Source: Strobilurus pachycystidiatus (taxonomy: Eukaryota; Basidiomycota; Agaricomycetes; Agaricales; Physalacriaceae). From it: DNA of 64,000 nt. The notes under the pieces were generated by a model. It did not search any database, had not been told where the DNA came from, and saw nothing but the letters and a program-made list of their open reading frames with translations. Positions within the stretch are counted from its first letter, which is position 1, and each line of letters opens with the position of its first letter. Made by a program: the position numbers and the translations under genes. Below are positions 11,532 through 24,097 of the stretch, in pieces. The stretch is from the NCBI GenBank assembly GCA_019915135.1, contig JAHLMK010000018.1, positions 496,001-560,000 of the forward strand. The letters run 5' to 3'.

Positions 11532-13467
11532 TTAAGAATTTGTCTCCCATCTCGGCCGCTTTCTGCCTCTTGTCGCTCCCGCATCTACATCATGATCTAC
11601 ATCGCAGCTTCCTTCGCATGTCTCACCCATCTCCTGATGTTCTTCTTTGTTTGTGCTGCTCTCATCCTCGTCTGGGGCGTCCGCCGAACCTATGACCTCT
11701 CTCATCACCTCATACTCCTTCGGCATCCTTGCTCGGTAGCGTTGTTTCACTTTGCGCAGGGCCTTGAGGTGCTCGTACACCTCGAAGATCAGCTTTGTTG
11801 CGTCACTGGCTATGTACGACGCGCGTAGGCCGTCATACAGGTTACTGACATTCACGAAGTCGAGGATATGTTCGCGTTGGTAGTTGGAGATTCTTTTCTG
11901 TGCCTCTGTAGACAAACTTCAGCGATGGTACCAGCGTGATATGGACTGCACTTACTTTTGAGCTTCATTTCCACCTCTTCGAGGGCTCTCGATTCGTTCA
12001 GATCGGCCCCTGTTGCAAAACATCAGTGCCAAGTCGCCGCCAATGTGCAGAGGAAAAACTTACTCGCGACCTCCGCGTCCCTTTCCTGCTCAAGTTGATC
12101 GCCCCGCGCTCGTGCAAGCACATATTTTGAGTGGATATCTGCATATCGTTGTTTGAGGTCATCCCTCTCCACAAGAAGAGCACGGGTCTTTGGGGCCTCG
12201 GCCGCTGCAGTTCTAGCAAGAGTGTCGACCTCGGCACGAAGAGAAACCTGTTCGACCTGTAAAGCGTCCTTCTCAGCGCGTAGAGAGTCGATTGTGATGT
12301 GAAGTTCGGTTCTCTCCACTTGGAAAACTGCATGCGTGTCTACCTGAAGAGCCTTTTCCCGTAAATACTGGTTCTCCGCTTCGAGGGAAGCAACCCTTTC
12401 AGCCAGAGTCGATATCTCAGCTTTTGACACGGTCTCTAGCTCGTTCAAGCGCGCCAGGAGGGTGACATCCGTAGTAGCCCGTGTGCCATGGGCTTCTTGC
12501 AGAGCGGCGTTTTCGGCTGCGAGTCATTACAGTTAGCGTAGGATCAAGCAAAGATATACGGTGCCCTACCAAGGACCTGCCGAAGCTCCCTCGAAGTAGC
12601 TTCCAGTAACAATGCCCGCTGGTTGAAATTGTTTTCGCTCTCAGAGAGAGATCTAAGAGCATCTTGACGAAGGGTATCAATGAAGGCTATGAGGACTAGG
12701 AGGAATTCGGGCAGCTCACCCGTCAAAGACCTTTCGAGGTCTTCCTGTTCGTGCTTCAAAACTGTGAGAGAGAGTTTTAATGAAGGCACCATCAATCATA
12801 AAACAACTGACCCTCTACGCGCAGACCCAATTCGATCCTTTTCTTGTCAGTGTCTATGAAGAGCTCAGAGGATCCAAGTGACAGTAGTAAAGGGAGAACA
12901 TAATACCACTGTGGAGCCTGGTAAGGCGCTTCACCTCCGCCGAGTTCAGTGTGGTCAGCCGGACTTTTGCAGCGCGAAGCTTATGACTGAGCTGGGTCGA
13001 TAAGGTCCGCTGCTTCTCCAGTTCAGCACTGCTTTGTTTCGCCACTGGGGAAAAATGACAAGTGAGACAGGAATTGCCAATAGAAAGGAGGCCTTACAGA
13101 ATTGTGCATCGGAGAGCTGGACACTGAGAGTTTTTATGGTCGCAGAGCGTGCTGCAGAGATACGTAAGGCCTGTATGTACATGGAGACGATGACAAACCT
13201 TCGAGAGCAGACTTCATTTCGGATAGTTTTTGGCGAAGGACTAGCTGGAATCAGTCATACCACGTCTGGCGACTAAAGAACGCACGATGAGGCGATTCCT
13301 CGTTTTCGACTCTGGCTCGTGATGAGTGACTGCATGGCAAACAGAACAGAGAGAGAAACTTACCGTGTTGAGGATAGCTCACAGTCGGGGCCATAGGCTG
13401 TACTTGACGCACTCGATGTGCCAGAGCCTGCAACAGTCGAGCCAGAGTGTTTGGCCCTCAGTGTCAT
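11532..13467 (-). CDS. Coiled-coil protein, left member of a head-to-head pair
   Basis: Unrecognised coiled-coil protein, heavily split by short introns. Heptad-like segments are seen in most exons: QLSHKLRAAKVRLTTLNSAE, ERVASLEAENQYLREKAL, and LRAEKDALQVEQVSLRAEV. Next comes RDDLKQRYADIHSKYV. The C-terminal exon has QREHILDFVNVSNLYDGLR and RARMPKEYEVMREVIG, followed by an acidic stretch and a basic end, RGRKRPRW, which looks like a nuclear signal. The last two blocks match the neighbouring plus-strand gene at 13777..16720, so the two are paralogues arranged head to head. The start at 13467 (MTLRAKHSGS) is a choice among several, and the 5' exons are the least certain part. It may be a scaffold; no catalytic motif is visible. 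Confidence 0.6.
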
Positions 13468-13776
13468 GATGGAATGCGGAGGAAAGCAAGATTTGTGGAC
13501 GCGGACTTCATATGTGCGAGCGACGATAGAAGGCGGACTCTGTGATGCCGGCGACGGCCGAAAGCGCGCTTTTCCCAAATCAGCATATTACCTCCGTTTC
13601 TCCTCTCACGACGACGCCCATGGCGGCGAACGACGACAATGCGCGTGCGTTGATCGCGAGACTCCTTCTTGATGATCCCAAGTCGTCCGAACACAGAATA
13701 TGGGCAGCGAAGAATGGCACGCGCGGACTGGTGGGTACTCTTCTACTTATCTCCTTGCCCAAGTCTTCAATATAGC

Positions 13777-16720
13777 ATGAAGCCCTGCGCTTCCTGCAAG
13801 AGATCCGGCCTTGAGTTGCTATGCACTCCCAGTAAACAGCGCATCCACTGTACTGCGCCGAGCTGCAAAAAGAGAGAGAGCCTTTGTAGCCGATACGACG
13901 AGGAGCTGTGGGATCGCTTCGACAAGGCGCGAACAGGGATAGGGCGGGGGGACTTTGACCGCCTTTTGCCGCCGCTGCGTGCCAATTGGGCAGCCCACGG
14001 AGCTAAGAGTGCACCGACGACTCCCGAGGCTGGTCCGTCCACGCCGCCCATCAGGCTGCGATTGAAGATTGGACCAAATCACAATCCCAGTCCTCAGACG
14101 AATGCAAGCGACGACGACGAAGGAGTCATTGAAGGAATGTTGCATACGTTTATCTTGACCGGATGCGACTGACTCTCCCCCAGAATTGCGCCAACGGCTC
14201 TCGAAAACACAGTCCCTATTGAATTGTACTTTCGCATCGCCATCCGCACTCGCACGCTGAATTTCGCACAGCACGGGAAGAAGACATCAAAACTCTCCAG
14301 ACACAGCTCACAGACGCGTGCACTCGTAAGTCGCAATCTCTGTTTACACCTCAAATCCGGCTCACGTTCATATTTAGAAGCGACTGAAAGCCGCGCCGAG
14401 CTGGAAAACCAGATGGATAGCCACAACACCCTTTTGCTCCTCCAAGCCGAACTGGATTGTGCGTAGTGTCCTCCCGTCCTCCGACTGCCCGGTACTGAGT
14501 AGGGAGTAGCAGTCAAAAACCAGCTTCTCGAGGCCGAAAGCACAAGACAAGAGATAGCAAAACTTACCGACCTTCTCAGTGGTATTCATACTCTTCCCGT
14601 TGCTGCTAGAAAATACTGAGATGTGTACAGCTGCTCAACAGGAAACGGTCGACGTCACTGCACGCCTGACAGGTAATCAAACGATTAGTGCAGCCGAATT
14701 TCCATTCATAGATGGCAATAGTATTGGAACAAGAAAACGCGGATCTGAGGGCATCTGCGTCTAGTAAGATGCCAGATCCGCCGCGACGCCCTCGACTCAA
14801 CGCGCTTTGCAGAAACTTCTGTCGACTCGAAGAGGGGACTCATCATCGGTAAGTCGCGCTGTCGGCCCTCGATGCATCGTGAGCTCATGAGCTGTAGAAC
14901 AAGAAAATGCCGAATTGAAGAAACGTTTGCAAGGCTAGTGATGTCCTCGACAAATCCATCGCATTGGCACTGATTTTCCACAGTTGCGACAAAGGATTAT
15001 AGGATTCTTCTCGAAGTAAACAACCGCGAACGCAACGAAGTAAACAATCGTGAACGCGACGAAAAGACTGTGCTCACTCAACGGCTTGATGGTATGCAGT
15101 TCAAATCAGGCTGGCTTTATCTCACTTTTCACTGCTGACAGCTGCTGAACGGGAAAATTCCGTATTGACAGAGCAGCTGAGCGGTACACTTCTCGTCTCT
15201 TTCGCCTCGATAACCACTAAGGTGCTGACTTCACAGGCATTCGCAAGGACGTTGTGCAGAACATCGCCGTCAACAATGACCTCTCGCAGCGTGCATCCTT
15301 GTTGGACGAACAGCTTCGGGCCGTCGTTGGTTTGGCTTTCATTCCGTCCACAATGAAATCCACCAACTTGTAACCTGCAGAAGAAAACACGACAATCAAG
15401 ATTGCTTGCAACGATCTGAAGGACCAAAATCATCGTCTCGCCAGTGAGAAGACTGTCTTGGCGGAGCGTGCGCGTGCAATGAAGGGAGAACTTGAGCTGT
15501 TGAGGCGCGAGAATGAGAGTTTGAGAACGGCCAAACCAGCATCGATGGTATCGCCGCGGCATGGTAACGCGCAGGGTATGGATGCCTATCCGGATAGGAG
15601 GCCAAATTGCTGACGTCGATAATCTGACCAGCCACACACAACAGCACCGCCGATGTAAGCACCAATAGCCAGTCCCCAGACACGACAGAGATTCAAGATG
15701 ACCGCACGAAACGGTTGAAATCACTTTTCGAACCTCATGTTCCTCTATCCGAAGTGGATGACAAGGTTATTCCATCGTTCTTTCCCCTGCGGTGCCTAAC
15801 GTAGTGCTTCCCAGACGGAGAACACTGAACGGGACGTTTTGAGGGCGGAGAGAGACTCGATTACAGAGGAGCGGGATGCCCTGAGGGTCGAGGTTGCGAC
15901 ACTGGTGGAACGCAATGCTATCTTGGAGGACGAGATCAGGACCGTACGAAATGCTAACGTCCTACAGGCGGAGAAGATCGTACGCTACGGTTCTCAGCGT
16001 GCGGAACGGGACACGCTTCGGTCTGAAAACAAATCGCTTCGCGAGGAATTGGACAATTTCCAAGCCAGGCAGGTTGCGCTACGTGCCGAGATGGAGGGCC
16101 TCAGGACCACAGCCTCGAATCCAGATGTTCTACGCGCCGAACGTGACAACCTCAAAGAGCAGTACACGGACATACATTCCAAGTATGTGGATTTGAAGGC
16201 ACAATTCAATGTTCTGCAGCAGGAGAAAGGTGTCGAAGTAACGAGTACGTTTGTCACCCATCAGCCTGTTCGTGGACTGACTACGCACCTTGTAGGATCT
16301 GCCACCCTTAATTTGCGACTCGAAGAGCTGCAGTCGCATCTGCAAGATGTTGAAGAGAAACTCGAAGGTTTGTTGCTCGTCATAACGTCCCCCAACCGAC
16401 ATCTGATCTTACCTTGTGAAGACGCACAGCAGAGCGTCCGGAAGCAACAGCGAGAGTGGGCGCTCGAATACTTGAATGTCGTTCCACTTGTGTCTGATCT
16501 ACGCGAGTCGTACCGAAACGGACCAGAGTCAAAGTTGCGGCAAAACGTATATCAGCATTTGGTAGCGCTGAAGGCTATGAAGAGACGGCTTCAGGCGAGA
16601 ATCCCGAAGGGGTATGAGGTGCTGGAGGGTTTGATGGACACCAAACGAGAAGAAACGGACGATGAAGGGAGCACCGATGCGGGGGCAGTAAGAGGAAATA
16701 AGCGCAGAAGGGTGGATTGA
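13777..16720 (+). CDS. Cys-rich N-terminus plus long coiled coil, right member of the pair
   Basis: Unrecognised protein with more than ten short introns. The N-terminus MKPCASCKRSG begins a six-cysteine cluster spaced CX2CX8CX8CX4CX6C within the first 37 residues, followed by SRYDEELWDRFDKAR. This may bind zinc, but it is not the standard Zn2Cys6 spacing. The middle exons are short coiled-coil segments, for example REEDIKTLQTQLTDACT and SRAELENQMDSHNTLLLLQ. The large last coding block starts with RAERDSITEERDALRVEV. It contains LRAERDNLKEQYTDIHSKYV and ends with PKGYEVLEGLM, an acidic linker and RGNKRRRVD, a likely nuclear signal. The C-terminal half is clearly related to the divergent gene at 11532..13467. 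An upstream ATG at 13620 opens another reading frame but does not splice in phase, so 13777 was preferred. Confidence 0.6.
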
Positions 16721-17067
16721 GAGCCTCGGAAACCGGTTGTTGTGTCGCTCTATATGCTTTCGTCATGCTGTATGCTACGTGTTTGTCTTTCTATAGCTCT
16801 CCACTTGCTGTCCATACAATTCTTACCCTTTGTGTTCGAAGTCTAATACTCCAGGTTCACTGTTGTCGTCGTACCGATTGAGGGCTACAGTACAGGGCGT
16901 AATGTGAGGATGCCTCCGAAGTACTGACTCTTGAGTACGAGGCTGCACTCCACACTGGACCACAGTCTGAGTCTGAGTGACACTGACAGTCAGCAACACG
17001 AGGATCACGTGTGTGTTCAAAATTGCGTGACCTGAGTTCCCACTGTTTGCTGTTGACCATCTGGAGA
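16721..17067. other. Intergenic
   Basis: About 350 bp between two plus-strand genes. No gene or clear element seen. Confidence 0.4.
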
Positions 17068-18477
17068 ATGAGGTTCAAGATACAATTCGCGATTGCTGCA
17101 TCCGCCGTTATACTGGGCTCTTTAACCGTTGCTGCTCTTCGCATCAAGGATCGCAAATCACGCCAAAAACGAGTCTGTCGCGCGAAGGTACGGTGGTAAA
17201 CGTACTTGGCCCTGAGGGTTACAAGCTGACAACATTCACAGCTTCCAAGAAGTATGATGACTTGGCGCCGCTCCGGCGAGGATATTTTGAATGATGACTC
17301 TGACTACGCGTGGAACCTCTTGTCGAAGTTTCTGGAACAAGCGGGCTATCGACTGTGGCTACCGCATCGATGCAACGAGTATATTTTCTGTGCGCACGAT
17401 CAGTGGGGCTTCCCACAGAGTAAACTCGGCTATCACTACTTTGGAAGTATTGCTGAGAGCGGGGAGAATGTGACTATGTTCCACAGGAAAGTGCGTACCA
17501 TACGCCTCACTTTCTTTGACTGTTATCTGACTTGCTTATTAGAATGGGTTGATGCGACCCGCACGACACTCACTTGGCTTTGACGTGGTCTTGCGTGTTG
17601 TCTCCTCGGGCGCTGAAAACACCTCCGAACTGGAAATCTTGCGTATACTCGCGACTGGCGAGCATGCACTCAGTCCGTTCAATCACGTTCTACCGATGTT
17701 CCAAGAGATTCGAGTCGAAGACGTTGTCATCGGCGTGTTTCCCTTTGTTACATCCTCTGCTATGCGTGTGTTCGAAGGAAGATCGAGTTCTGTACAAGAC
17801 GTCATCAAAGTTATCCTTCAAATGTTAGAGGTGAGCTCAACTGTACCAACAGCATGCGTGGACTGACACCTTTTCAGGCGACTATCTACATTCACGACTC
17901 CTTGGTGGCTCACCAAGTACGATTCCTTTTTGAGATATCTTGACCAAACTCATACCGTCTAGGATCTTTTCTTGGACAACTTTCTTATTGAATTTCGCCC
18001 GAACTCTCTGACATGTCCATCTGCGACGGTACCGCGCGTGTTCTTGATTGATTTCGAATCTGCGGTATCCTTCGGAGCTGACTCGCTCCCAGAGGAGAGA
18101 CTGGTAACCTCTCATTACTTTGGAGACTCCTTGGCTCGTCGACTGGCGCCAGAGCAGATGCAGAAAGGTGTACCCTTTGATCCGTTCGCGCTAGATATAT
18201 GGCAGCTTTCCAAGCAGATGCTCATGTTTAGTGTACGTCAACAGTTGAACAATCTGGTGCTTACTAGGACGATATGCTCACTGTTGCGTTCTTGTAGACT
18301 GGAAACGAGTTATTTGACAAGGTTCTGGCTGATATGGGTGCGTACGAACCTGCTGTACGGCCCGCAGCCATTCAGGCACACGAGCGTTTTCGAGATATCT
18401 ATCGTCAGATTCCGCCCCTAGAGTTGGAAACTCCCATGATAGAGCTCATACCGGAAGCACCGCCTCCAAGCTGCTAA
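17068..18477 (+). CDS. Divergent protein kinase-like protein with N-terminal membrane anchor
   Basis: Kinase-fold protein of a type common in Agaricomycetes. The N-terminal segment FAIAASAVILGSLTVAALRI is a likely transmembrane anchor, followed by a basic stretch. Kinase landmarks are altered. The strand that normally carries the VAIK lysine reads DVVLRVVSSG, with Arg in place of Lys. A helix-C glutamate may be in SELEILRIL. The catalytic loop is VAHQDLFLDNFLIEF (HQD instead of HRD, with the Asn kept). The metal-binding DFG is DFE in VFLIDFESAV. PFDPFALDIWQLSKQ matches the helix-F region. There are about six exons, with introns near 17185, 17490, 17830, 17915 and 18230. It may be a weak kinase or a pseudokinase; no substrate can be inferred. 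The tRNA gene lies about 80 bp downstream. Confidence 0.75.
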
Positions 18478-18556
18478 CAGCAACTGACAGTGTAAGTAGA
18501 TACGCCATAGTTATCTGAGAGTCCGACCCATAGAGCTCTGGCCATAAATTAATAAC

Positions 18557-18664
18557 GGCAGAGTGGCTGAGTGGTCTATAGCGTGTGACTCAAGCGAAAG
18601 CTTACCTGGAAAACAGGTTTCTCATCTTCGTATGAAGGCATGGGTTCGAATCCCATCTCTGTCA
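18557..18664 (+). tRNA. tRNA-Leu (anticodon CAA) with an intron
   Basis: Nuclear tRNA gene. The 5' acceptor strand GGCAGAG pairs with CTCTGTC at the 3' end, with one G-U pair. The D-arm/A-box is TGGCTGAGTGGTCTATAGC. The anticodon loop reads CTCAAG, giving CAA. An intron of about 24 nt appears to follow the base after the anticodon, as in other fungal tRNA-Leu(CAA) genes. A long variable arm (CTTC-GTAT-GAAG) confirms a class II tRNA. The T arm and B-box are ATGGGTTCGAATCCCAT. A T-rich Pol III stop (TTCCTTTT) follows directly. The exons total about 84 nt. One T-T mismatch remains in the anticodon stem with these intron ends, so the exact intron limits may shift by a base or two. Confidence 0.88.
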
Positions 18665-19484
18665 TTCCTTTTACCTTTGAACAGTCTTTAATTGCGCCAC
18701 ACTATTCAGAGAACATCCAGAGCAAACGATATGATTTTGAGCTCGATGAAAAACAGTACGTTCTGCGATCTAAGTCGATCATCATCTGACCACGTGCTGA
18801 AGAGGCTCGATTTGTCCAAGTTACCCGGGTCCCTGTCCTCCAATATGTTCTTACCAGTACTACGTGCTGGGCAACCGACCAGTGGTATACTGATAACTCA
18901 TCAGCCTATTCAGCTGTACTACGGCCGACAAACGAAGAAATCAGTCTCAATGTATCAGGGATCACTGAGGCTCATTCCGTGAAATTTACCGCATGACGGC
19001 GCTCTCGCGTGCAAGTGTGCCCGATGTCCTCCGAATAGGTCTCGCTGTCTTTCAAACTGTCAGACTCTAGCTCGAGCAGCTCCCAGGTGTTGCCGCGCCC
19101 AATGAACAGCATTCTTCCTCAACTTCATCCTATCCCTTCGGAAGCCGCCTCATGTGTATTGGATCCCAAAGCAGCATCAATGTAAACCACCCAATGACCC
19201 ACGCGTAGCAAAGAGTTTGAACCGGCATAGACGGTGATACTTCCTGACTCCAAATACATCGGAATTCTTGCAAATTTGCTCCTGCAAACGATTACAAACG
19301 AGCTCAATGATACAAACCTAGGGCAGCAATCAAATAATAAGTGCAAACAGCAGCCTGAGGATTACATACGAGAAACTGTCGTCCAATGCATAATAATGAG
19401 AAAGTGGCTGCTACTAAATCGTGATTTGTAAAGACTTTGCAATGTCCATAAGGCTAGAAAGAAAGGTTTGTCGTAATCGTAGTA
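18665..19484. other. Intergenic, no gene seen
   Basis: About 820 bp after the tRNA and at the 3' side of the minus-strand glycoprotein gene. Short open frames occur but show no family features. Nothing else recognised. Confidence 0.4.
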
Positions 19485-20997
19485 TTAAAGCACCAGTACT
19501 GCCCCAAGCATGGAAAAGATCAAAGTACCACCCATAGACAAGATAACACTGTCAAGGCTCTCTGCCGAGCGCAGAGAGAAAGCAGAATCAGAGGTATTTG
19601 TGACTGTCGCCGAACTGCCGCTTGTACTAGCCGCACCACTTGTCCCGTGCGAAGACTAGCAATTTCAATTCTATTGTCCACAATCAAAGGAGTCACTTAC
19701 ACTGCCGGTCTTAGATCCTGTCATTGTCGCTGAGACACTGTTACTTGATCCTGATGTCGACACTCCGAATCCGTTACCGATGGTTGACGTACTCTTGCAG
19801 TTTGACGAAGAAGGGATAGGATGAGCAGGAGGAGTGACTGGTTCGCCTTGGAAGAACGTCGACCCATCGTAGACTCCCATTTGCTACGTATTATTCATGA
19901 ATGATGTCAAAGGTAGTATGGATCAGATACCTACCTGACCACTATCGCCATCGCACGACTCGAAGACATTGGCGTCATAATTCGCGGGCATGTTCCACAT
20001 ACAACCCAACGTGTCGTAGATGTGCTGACCTAGGTGCCTGTGAGAACCTCACGGTTGAATTCAAAGGTACAAGTTCGCCTACACCATGCTGGCGCATCGG
20101 ATCCGGCGGGATTGCACGCGCGGAAACAAAACTCGCTGTTCGACATGAAGTTCGTCCATTCGTGAATTTGCTGAAGTTGTCCGAACGCGCTCGAGAAGAC
20201 GAGACCACCGATAGGGTTTCCTGTGAGGAATTGAGACGGATTCTCATGGAAGGATACAGAACGAGGTTACCATTCCCATCAGCACCATGAGGGTCCAGTT
20301 CTCCTCCCCCATCGTTGCCCGGTGGAATGTTAATCATGGTCAGATTGCCGACACCTGTTGGAGCTGATGTCGGCGTAGGTCAACGAGGAGCACTTTCAGC
20401 TCGCATACCTGTGATCTGAACAAAGTCGGGCGTTTTGACAAAGTGTGCACCGGTTATAGCACCGTCAGGAATCACTCGCGTTCCGTATCCTTCCTGAGAA
20501 TCGACCTGAGAAAACGGAAGAGGGAGCCTGGGAGATGTCTACTACTTTGATACACCATGCAATCTCAATACGCTGTATAGTAGAGACATCAGTACATTGA
20601 TGATATGTATAAGCGCCAAAAGAACTCGCCTCAGTTATGCCAATTTCGGAATCAGGACCGGGTTCAGGAGGCGCCCACAGACAGCTAAGTATAAATTGGT
20701 GAGGTTAGTGTCTCAGCTACATCAAGTTTGGGAAGGGGACAGACAAGTCGTCCACGCCGTTGACTGTACAGGAGGGTTCAGTACTACGAGAAATGCAGGA
20801 AGTAGTTTTAACGTACTGTACGCGTTCTGGCACATCGACGTCTGGTTAAAGCCGTCCCCGCATTTGTTCGTGCCAGTCTGGCCTTCTTCGGTGGTCGCCG
20901 GTGCAGTATCAGGCAGGTATGTGGCGCTGTACTGTGCCCAAGCCCCCTTCTGTATCAGAGACGCAGAGCAAAGAAGCAAGGCATGCGGAGAAAACAT
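19485..20997 (-). CDS. Macrofage-activating glycoprotein homologue, secreted and probably GPI-anchored
   Basis: Homologue of the Agaricomycete surface glycoprotein annotated as macrofage activating glycoprotein (MAG). The signal peptide is MFSPHALLLCSASLIQKGAWA. It is followed by YSATYLPDTAPATTEEGQTG and a Cys-rich region (NKCGDGFNQTSMCQNAY). The core is ELDPHGADGNGN, then after an intron NPIGGLVFSSAFGQLQQIHE and FCFRACNPAGSDAPAWC. A second splice gives QHIYDTLGCMWNMPANYD and ESCDGDSG. The C-terminal part is Ser/Thr-rich, starting MGVYDGSTFFQGEPVTPPAH. It ends in a hydrophobic tail (GGTLIFSMLGAVLVL), which fits a GPI signal. About six introns. The role is probably in the cell wall or extracellular; no enzyme activity is evident. 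The exons near 20400-20750 are short and less certain. Confidence 0.85.
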
Positions 20998-21596
20998 GAC
21001 GGAGGATGGGAAGAAGAGCACGCGAGGGAAGTTGAACCTCAGAAAGGCACTACTTATCAATTTAAGACAAAAATGATAGGTAACGGCGAAAGGACGCCTG
21101 CGATGGGTATCATGGCATGTCCTGTGGTATTTTTAGAAGAATTAGATACCTGAAACCAATTACTTAGCGCTTAGCGTCGATAGCCCAGAGGGTACTGACG
21201 ACGGGTGGGTAATCCGCAGATTCTGATCCCCGTAACGTACCATATGCGAAAGCGAACAAGCGCAGGCTCACTCAGTTGTGTTCTTTGAGCCCGTGCGGCG
21301 ATGGACTTAACGGTATGCATAGAAGCCTACAAGAAACGTTTGAAGCAGGGATCGACGTGACAGCATGAACGGAGGGATCAACATGCAGCCCCGAATCCCG
21401 AAGCTTGGGCACCGGGACAATCGGACCGCTGCCTCCAAATCGCCGCCAAATGTATTCGTTGGCTGACTGCAGTTTCCGACAATTTGGCAACAGGTTACGA
21501 GCAGGAAGAGAGTATTCGGCAGGCGTTCATTACAGTACAATAGCAAAACGAGTATAGTAGGAATCCGAGCAAATTGTATGATGCAGTATTAATCAA
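20998..21596. other. Intergenic between two minus-strand genes
   Basis: Holds the glycoprotein promoter and the 3' region of the F-box gene. Small open frames near 21272-21546 have no recognisable features. Confidence 0.4.
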
Positions 21597-24045
21597 TCAC
21601 TTTCGCAAGACAAGACACGTCTTCGAGACGTCTGATGCGTAGCCGACATTACGATAATAATCCTTGACCTCCTCCTGTGTGTCGAGAGGTTTATCGTGGC
21701 TAGTAGAACACGAGGAAATCAGGTTCAAGTACACCCCTCGCAAGACAACATGTTATCGCTCACCGTTGTAAAACATGTGCCTTTATATCCTCCAAATTCA
21801 CTGGGAGACCCTCCGCGGTTGTGTCTCTGCACATAGTGCAGAGCCATCCATCTGGATCACGAATTTGCCCCAAAGGCTCGCTCGTGATGGAATTGGCTTC
21901 GATAAGTTCGACGTTCCCTCCCTTACCTTTTCTGAGCGGCTCAGTGATGTTGTTCCGATACAGCAAGAGGACCTGAAGAAGGATGATGAAACCTGACGCG
22001 AAAAACGAAGGCGCGTACCAATTTGCGCCACCCGAAAAGGTACCTTCCCGATACGTACTCGTCAATCTCGGGCATGCACTGCTTCAACTTGGACAAATAG
22101 TTCTGCAGCTTCAGCCAAGGGAAAGACAAAGCGCGCACGTTGCGCGGCATGTCGATAATGTCAAGTGGAACATCATAGCAGGCATAGGAGTCCAAGGCAT
22201 CCATGTCTCGCACGAGCGCCGTCTCCGAGTCTAGCCCAAACACCTCAACGACACTGCGAACTATAGCCTGCAAACGCTCGTCGGCACATATCCCCCGCGT
22301 GTTCCAGGCACATCGCCTATACCCAAGCCCATATTCAGTCAACTCCAAATAGTCTGTCCTTTCGTCCTGCAGTGAAAATTTGGTGAAAGACATGCAAGGG
22401 TGGAACAGACATCGGGGTAAAAGAGGGGGACGTCGCAGGAGGTGCAAAGAAACACGCAAACTGCGCGGGCCAAATCGGATTGCTTTCGGAGAGGGGGACG
22501 AAGTATCTTGGAGCCCAGCTCGGAATGCATGGCGAGGTTCAAAGTATGGAGGAAGGTCGGTGTGATATCCATAGCCGTTTTCCACCATCTCTCGAAGTCC
22601 AGGGGTTCATCGTTGGGAAGTTCAATAATATCACTGATTTCGGGCAGCTCGAGCCAGGCGCAAGGACTGACGTTGATGTCGAAGACAAGACCATTATCTG
22701 ACGAGGGGATGTGGATTCTCTGCCACCCTTCCTTCAGGACCTTAAGAAGTGCAACAGCTTGTGCACGACGCATAGAAAGGACGAGTTGGCGTGCTTCGTG
22801 TGTTATCCGAGCGCGCTGCTGGTTCATGAATGCAATCATTTCTTCCCTATTGTTGTTCCAGGCTAGAGATGAAATGAGATACTTAAAATATGAGAGACGC
22901 TTCTTGTTCACTCACTTCGGTCCGTGAGAAGGCGATTTTGCTTGAAAAATGGATGACTGTCGAGGGCTTCGGAACAGGAAGTGTTGCTCAATTCTTGGCT
23001 GTATCCCTCTTGTTCGAGCTTGGTGCATATCCTAAGGCTATTTTCAACACATACGGAGACTGCAATGAGTTTGATAACACTCACTGCGTCCTGCGCTCCT
23101 GCCTCAGCCTGTCTAAATCGTCTTCGTGGTTGTTTGCCTGGTTTTCAACCCATACACGCCCGTCATGAGCGAGCTATGTTCGATTGAGAAGACTGCAGTA
23201 AAAATGGGACTTCATTCACCTTACTCCACGACTTGATACGGTCCCCACAGGTCTTTATGTAGTTCGACTTCTCGGGCTCACTGCTGAGAGCATCGTACTT
23301 GTTGGCTACGCTTTCGAGTTCAGGCTGAAATACGACGATGCGCAAGCGGGGTTGGCGAATGGCTGCCATGAAAATTAGACGCTGGGATGGGAAATATGGA
23401 GCTACGTACTCTTCAAAGGAAGATGGAGCGCAGGGATGAGATGCGGTCTTCTCCGTCTCACTTCTCCTGCTGGGACGAGGCTGTCCCACGGCTGAGCAGC
23501 AGTTGAAGTTGAGTGGTGGCTAGACTTACGCCGTCGGAGCGCATTTAGGGCATACTCGTACTGCGAGGTCCCACTCAATGACGCGACGAATGGTCTTGGT
23601 GCATACCTGTGGTTCTGCTGAGTAGTCTCGGGAGGTAATTGATGACAACGACATACATGACATCGGTTGTCAAGAATGAGATTTATCCAGGCAGGCTCTG
23701 ACATGACTTCTCCAGGCGAGGGCAGACCTGGATGGAAGGTTTCCCTGGAGTGCTGCCAGACCGTGAGCGACGCGCGACTCATTAGCGTTTGACGGAACAG
23801 CTTGGTTGATCGCGCCAGGTGAAGGAGGTCAAGAGGAGGCAGCAGTTGAAAGACCTAGACGATTTTAGAGGCTGATCACGGCGACGATCTGGAAAACAGA
23901 CCTCAAACCAGATATCCAAAGGCATGTCGACGAGACCGCTGATATCCTTCGGCAGGCGCGCTTTTTTGCCTGTGGAACGACTGGGCACCGGCGGAACACC
24001 GCTCTCCTTGTCGTCGACAGCTTTTGCGCGCTTTCGTGGAGGCAT
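21597..24045 (-). CDS. F-box protein, copy 1 of a tandem pair
   Basis: F-box protein, expected to be a substrate receptor of SCF ubiquitin ligases. It starts MPPRKRAKAVDDKES with a basic N-terminus. The F-box is split by an intron after DISGLVDMPLDIWFE and continues FQLLPPLDLLHLARSTKLFR. Downstream blocks are SLTVWQHSRETFHPGL, a Cys pair in NRCHVC, and TEYGLGYRRCAWNTRG. Then come VVEVFGLDSETALV, YLFGWRKL, and IRDPDGWLCTMCRDT with a CX2C pair that could bind zinc. The end reads EEVKDYYRNVGYASDVS. It has about eight exons and no broken reading frame. It is a close relative of 28132..30585, which shares exon pattern, C-terminus and upstream sequence. The start at 24045 matches the other copy. 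Confidence 0.85.
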
Positions 24046-24097
24046 GATGGTGGTCAGAAGGAAAGGCAAAAGGGCCGCTGCTAATAGGAATCACGGC

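Noticed and set aside
13620..13735. First exon starting MAANDDNARAL for the right coiled-coil gene
   Set aside because: The predicted splice to the Cys-rich exon is out of phase; the start at 13777 needs no such splice.
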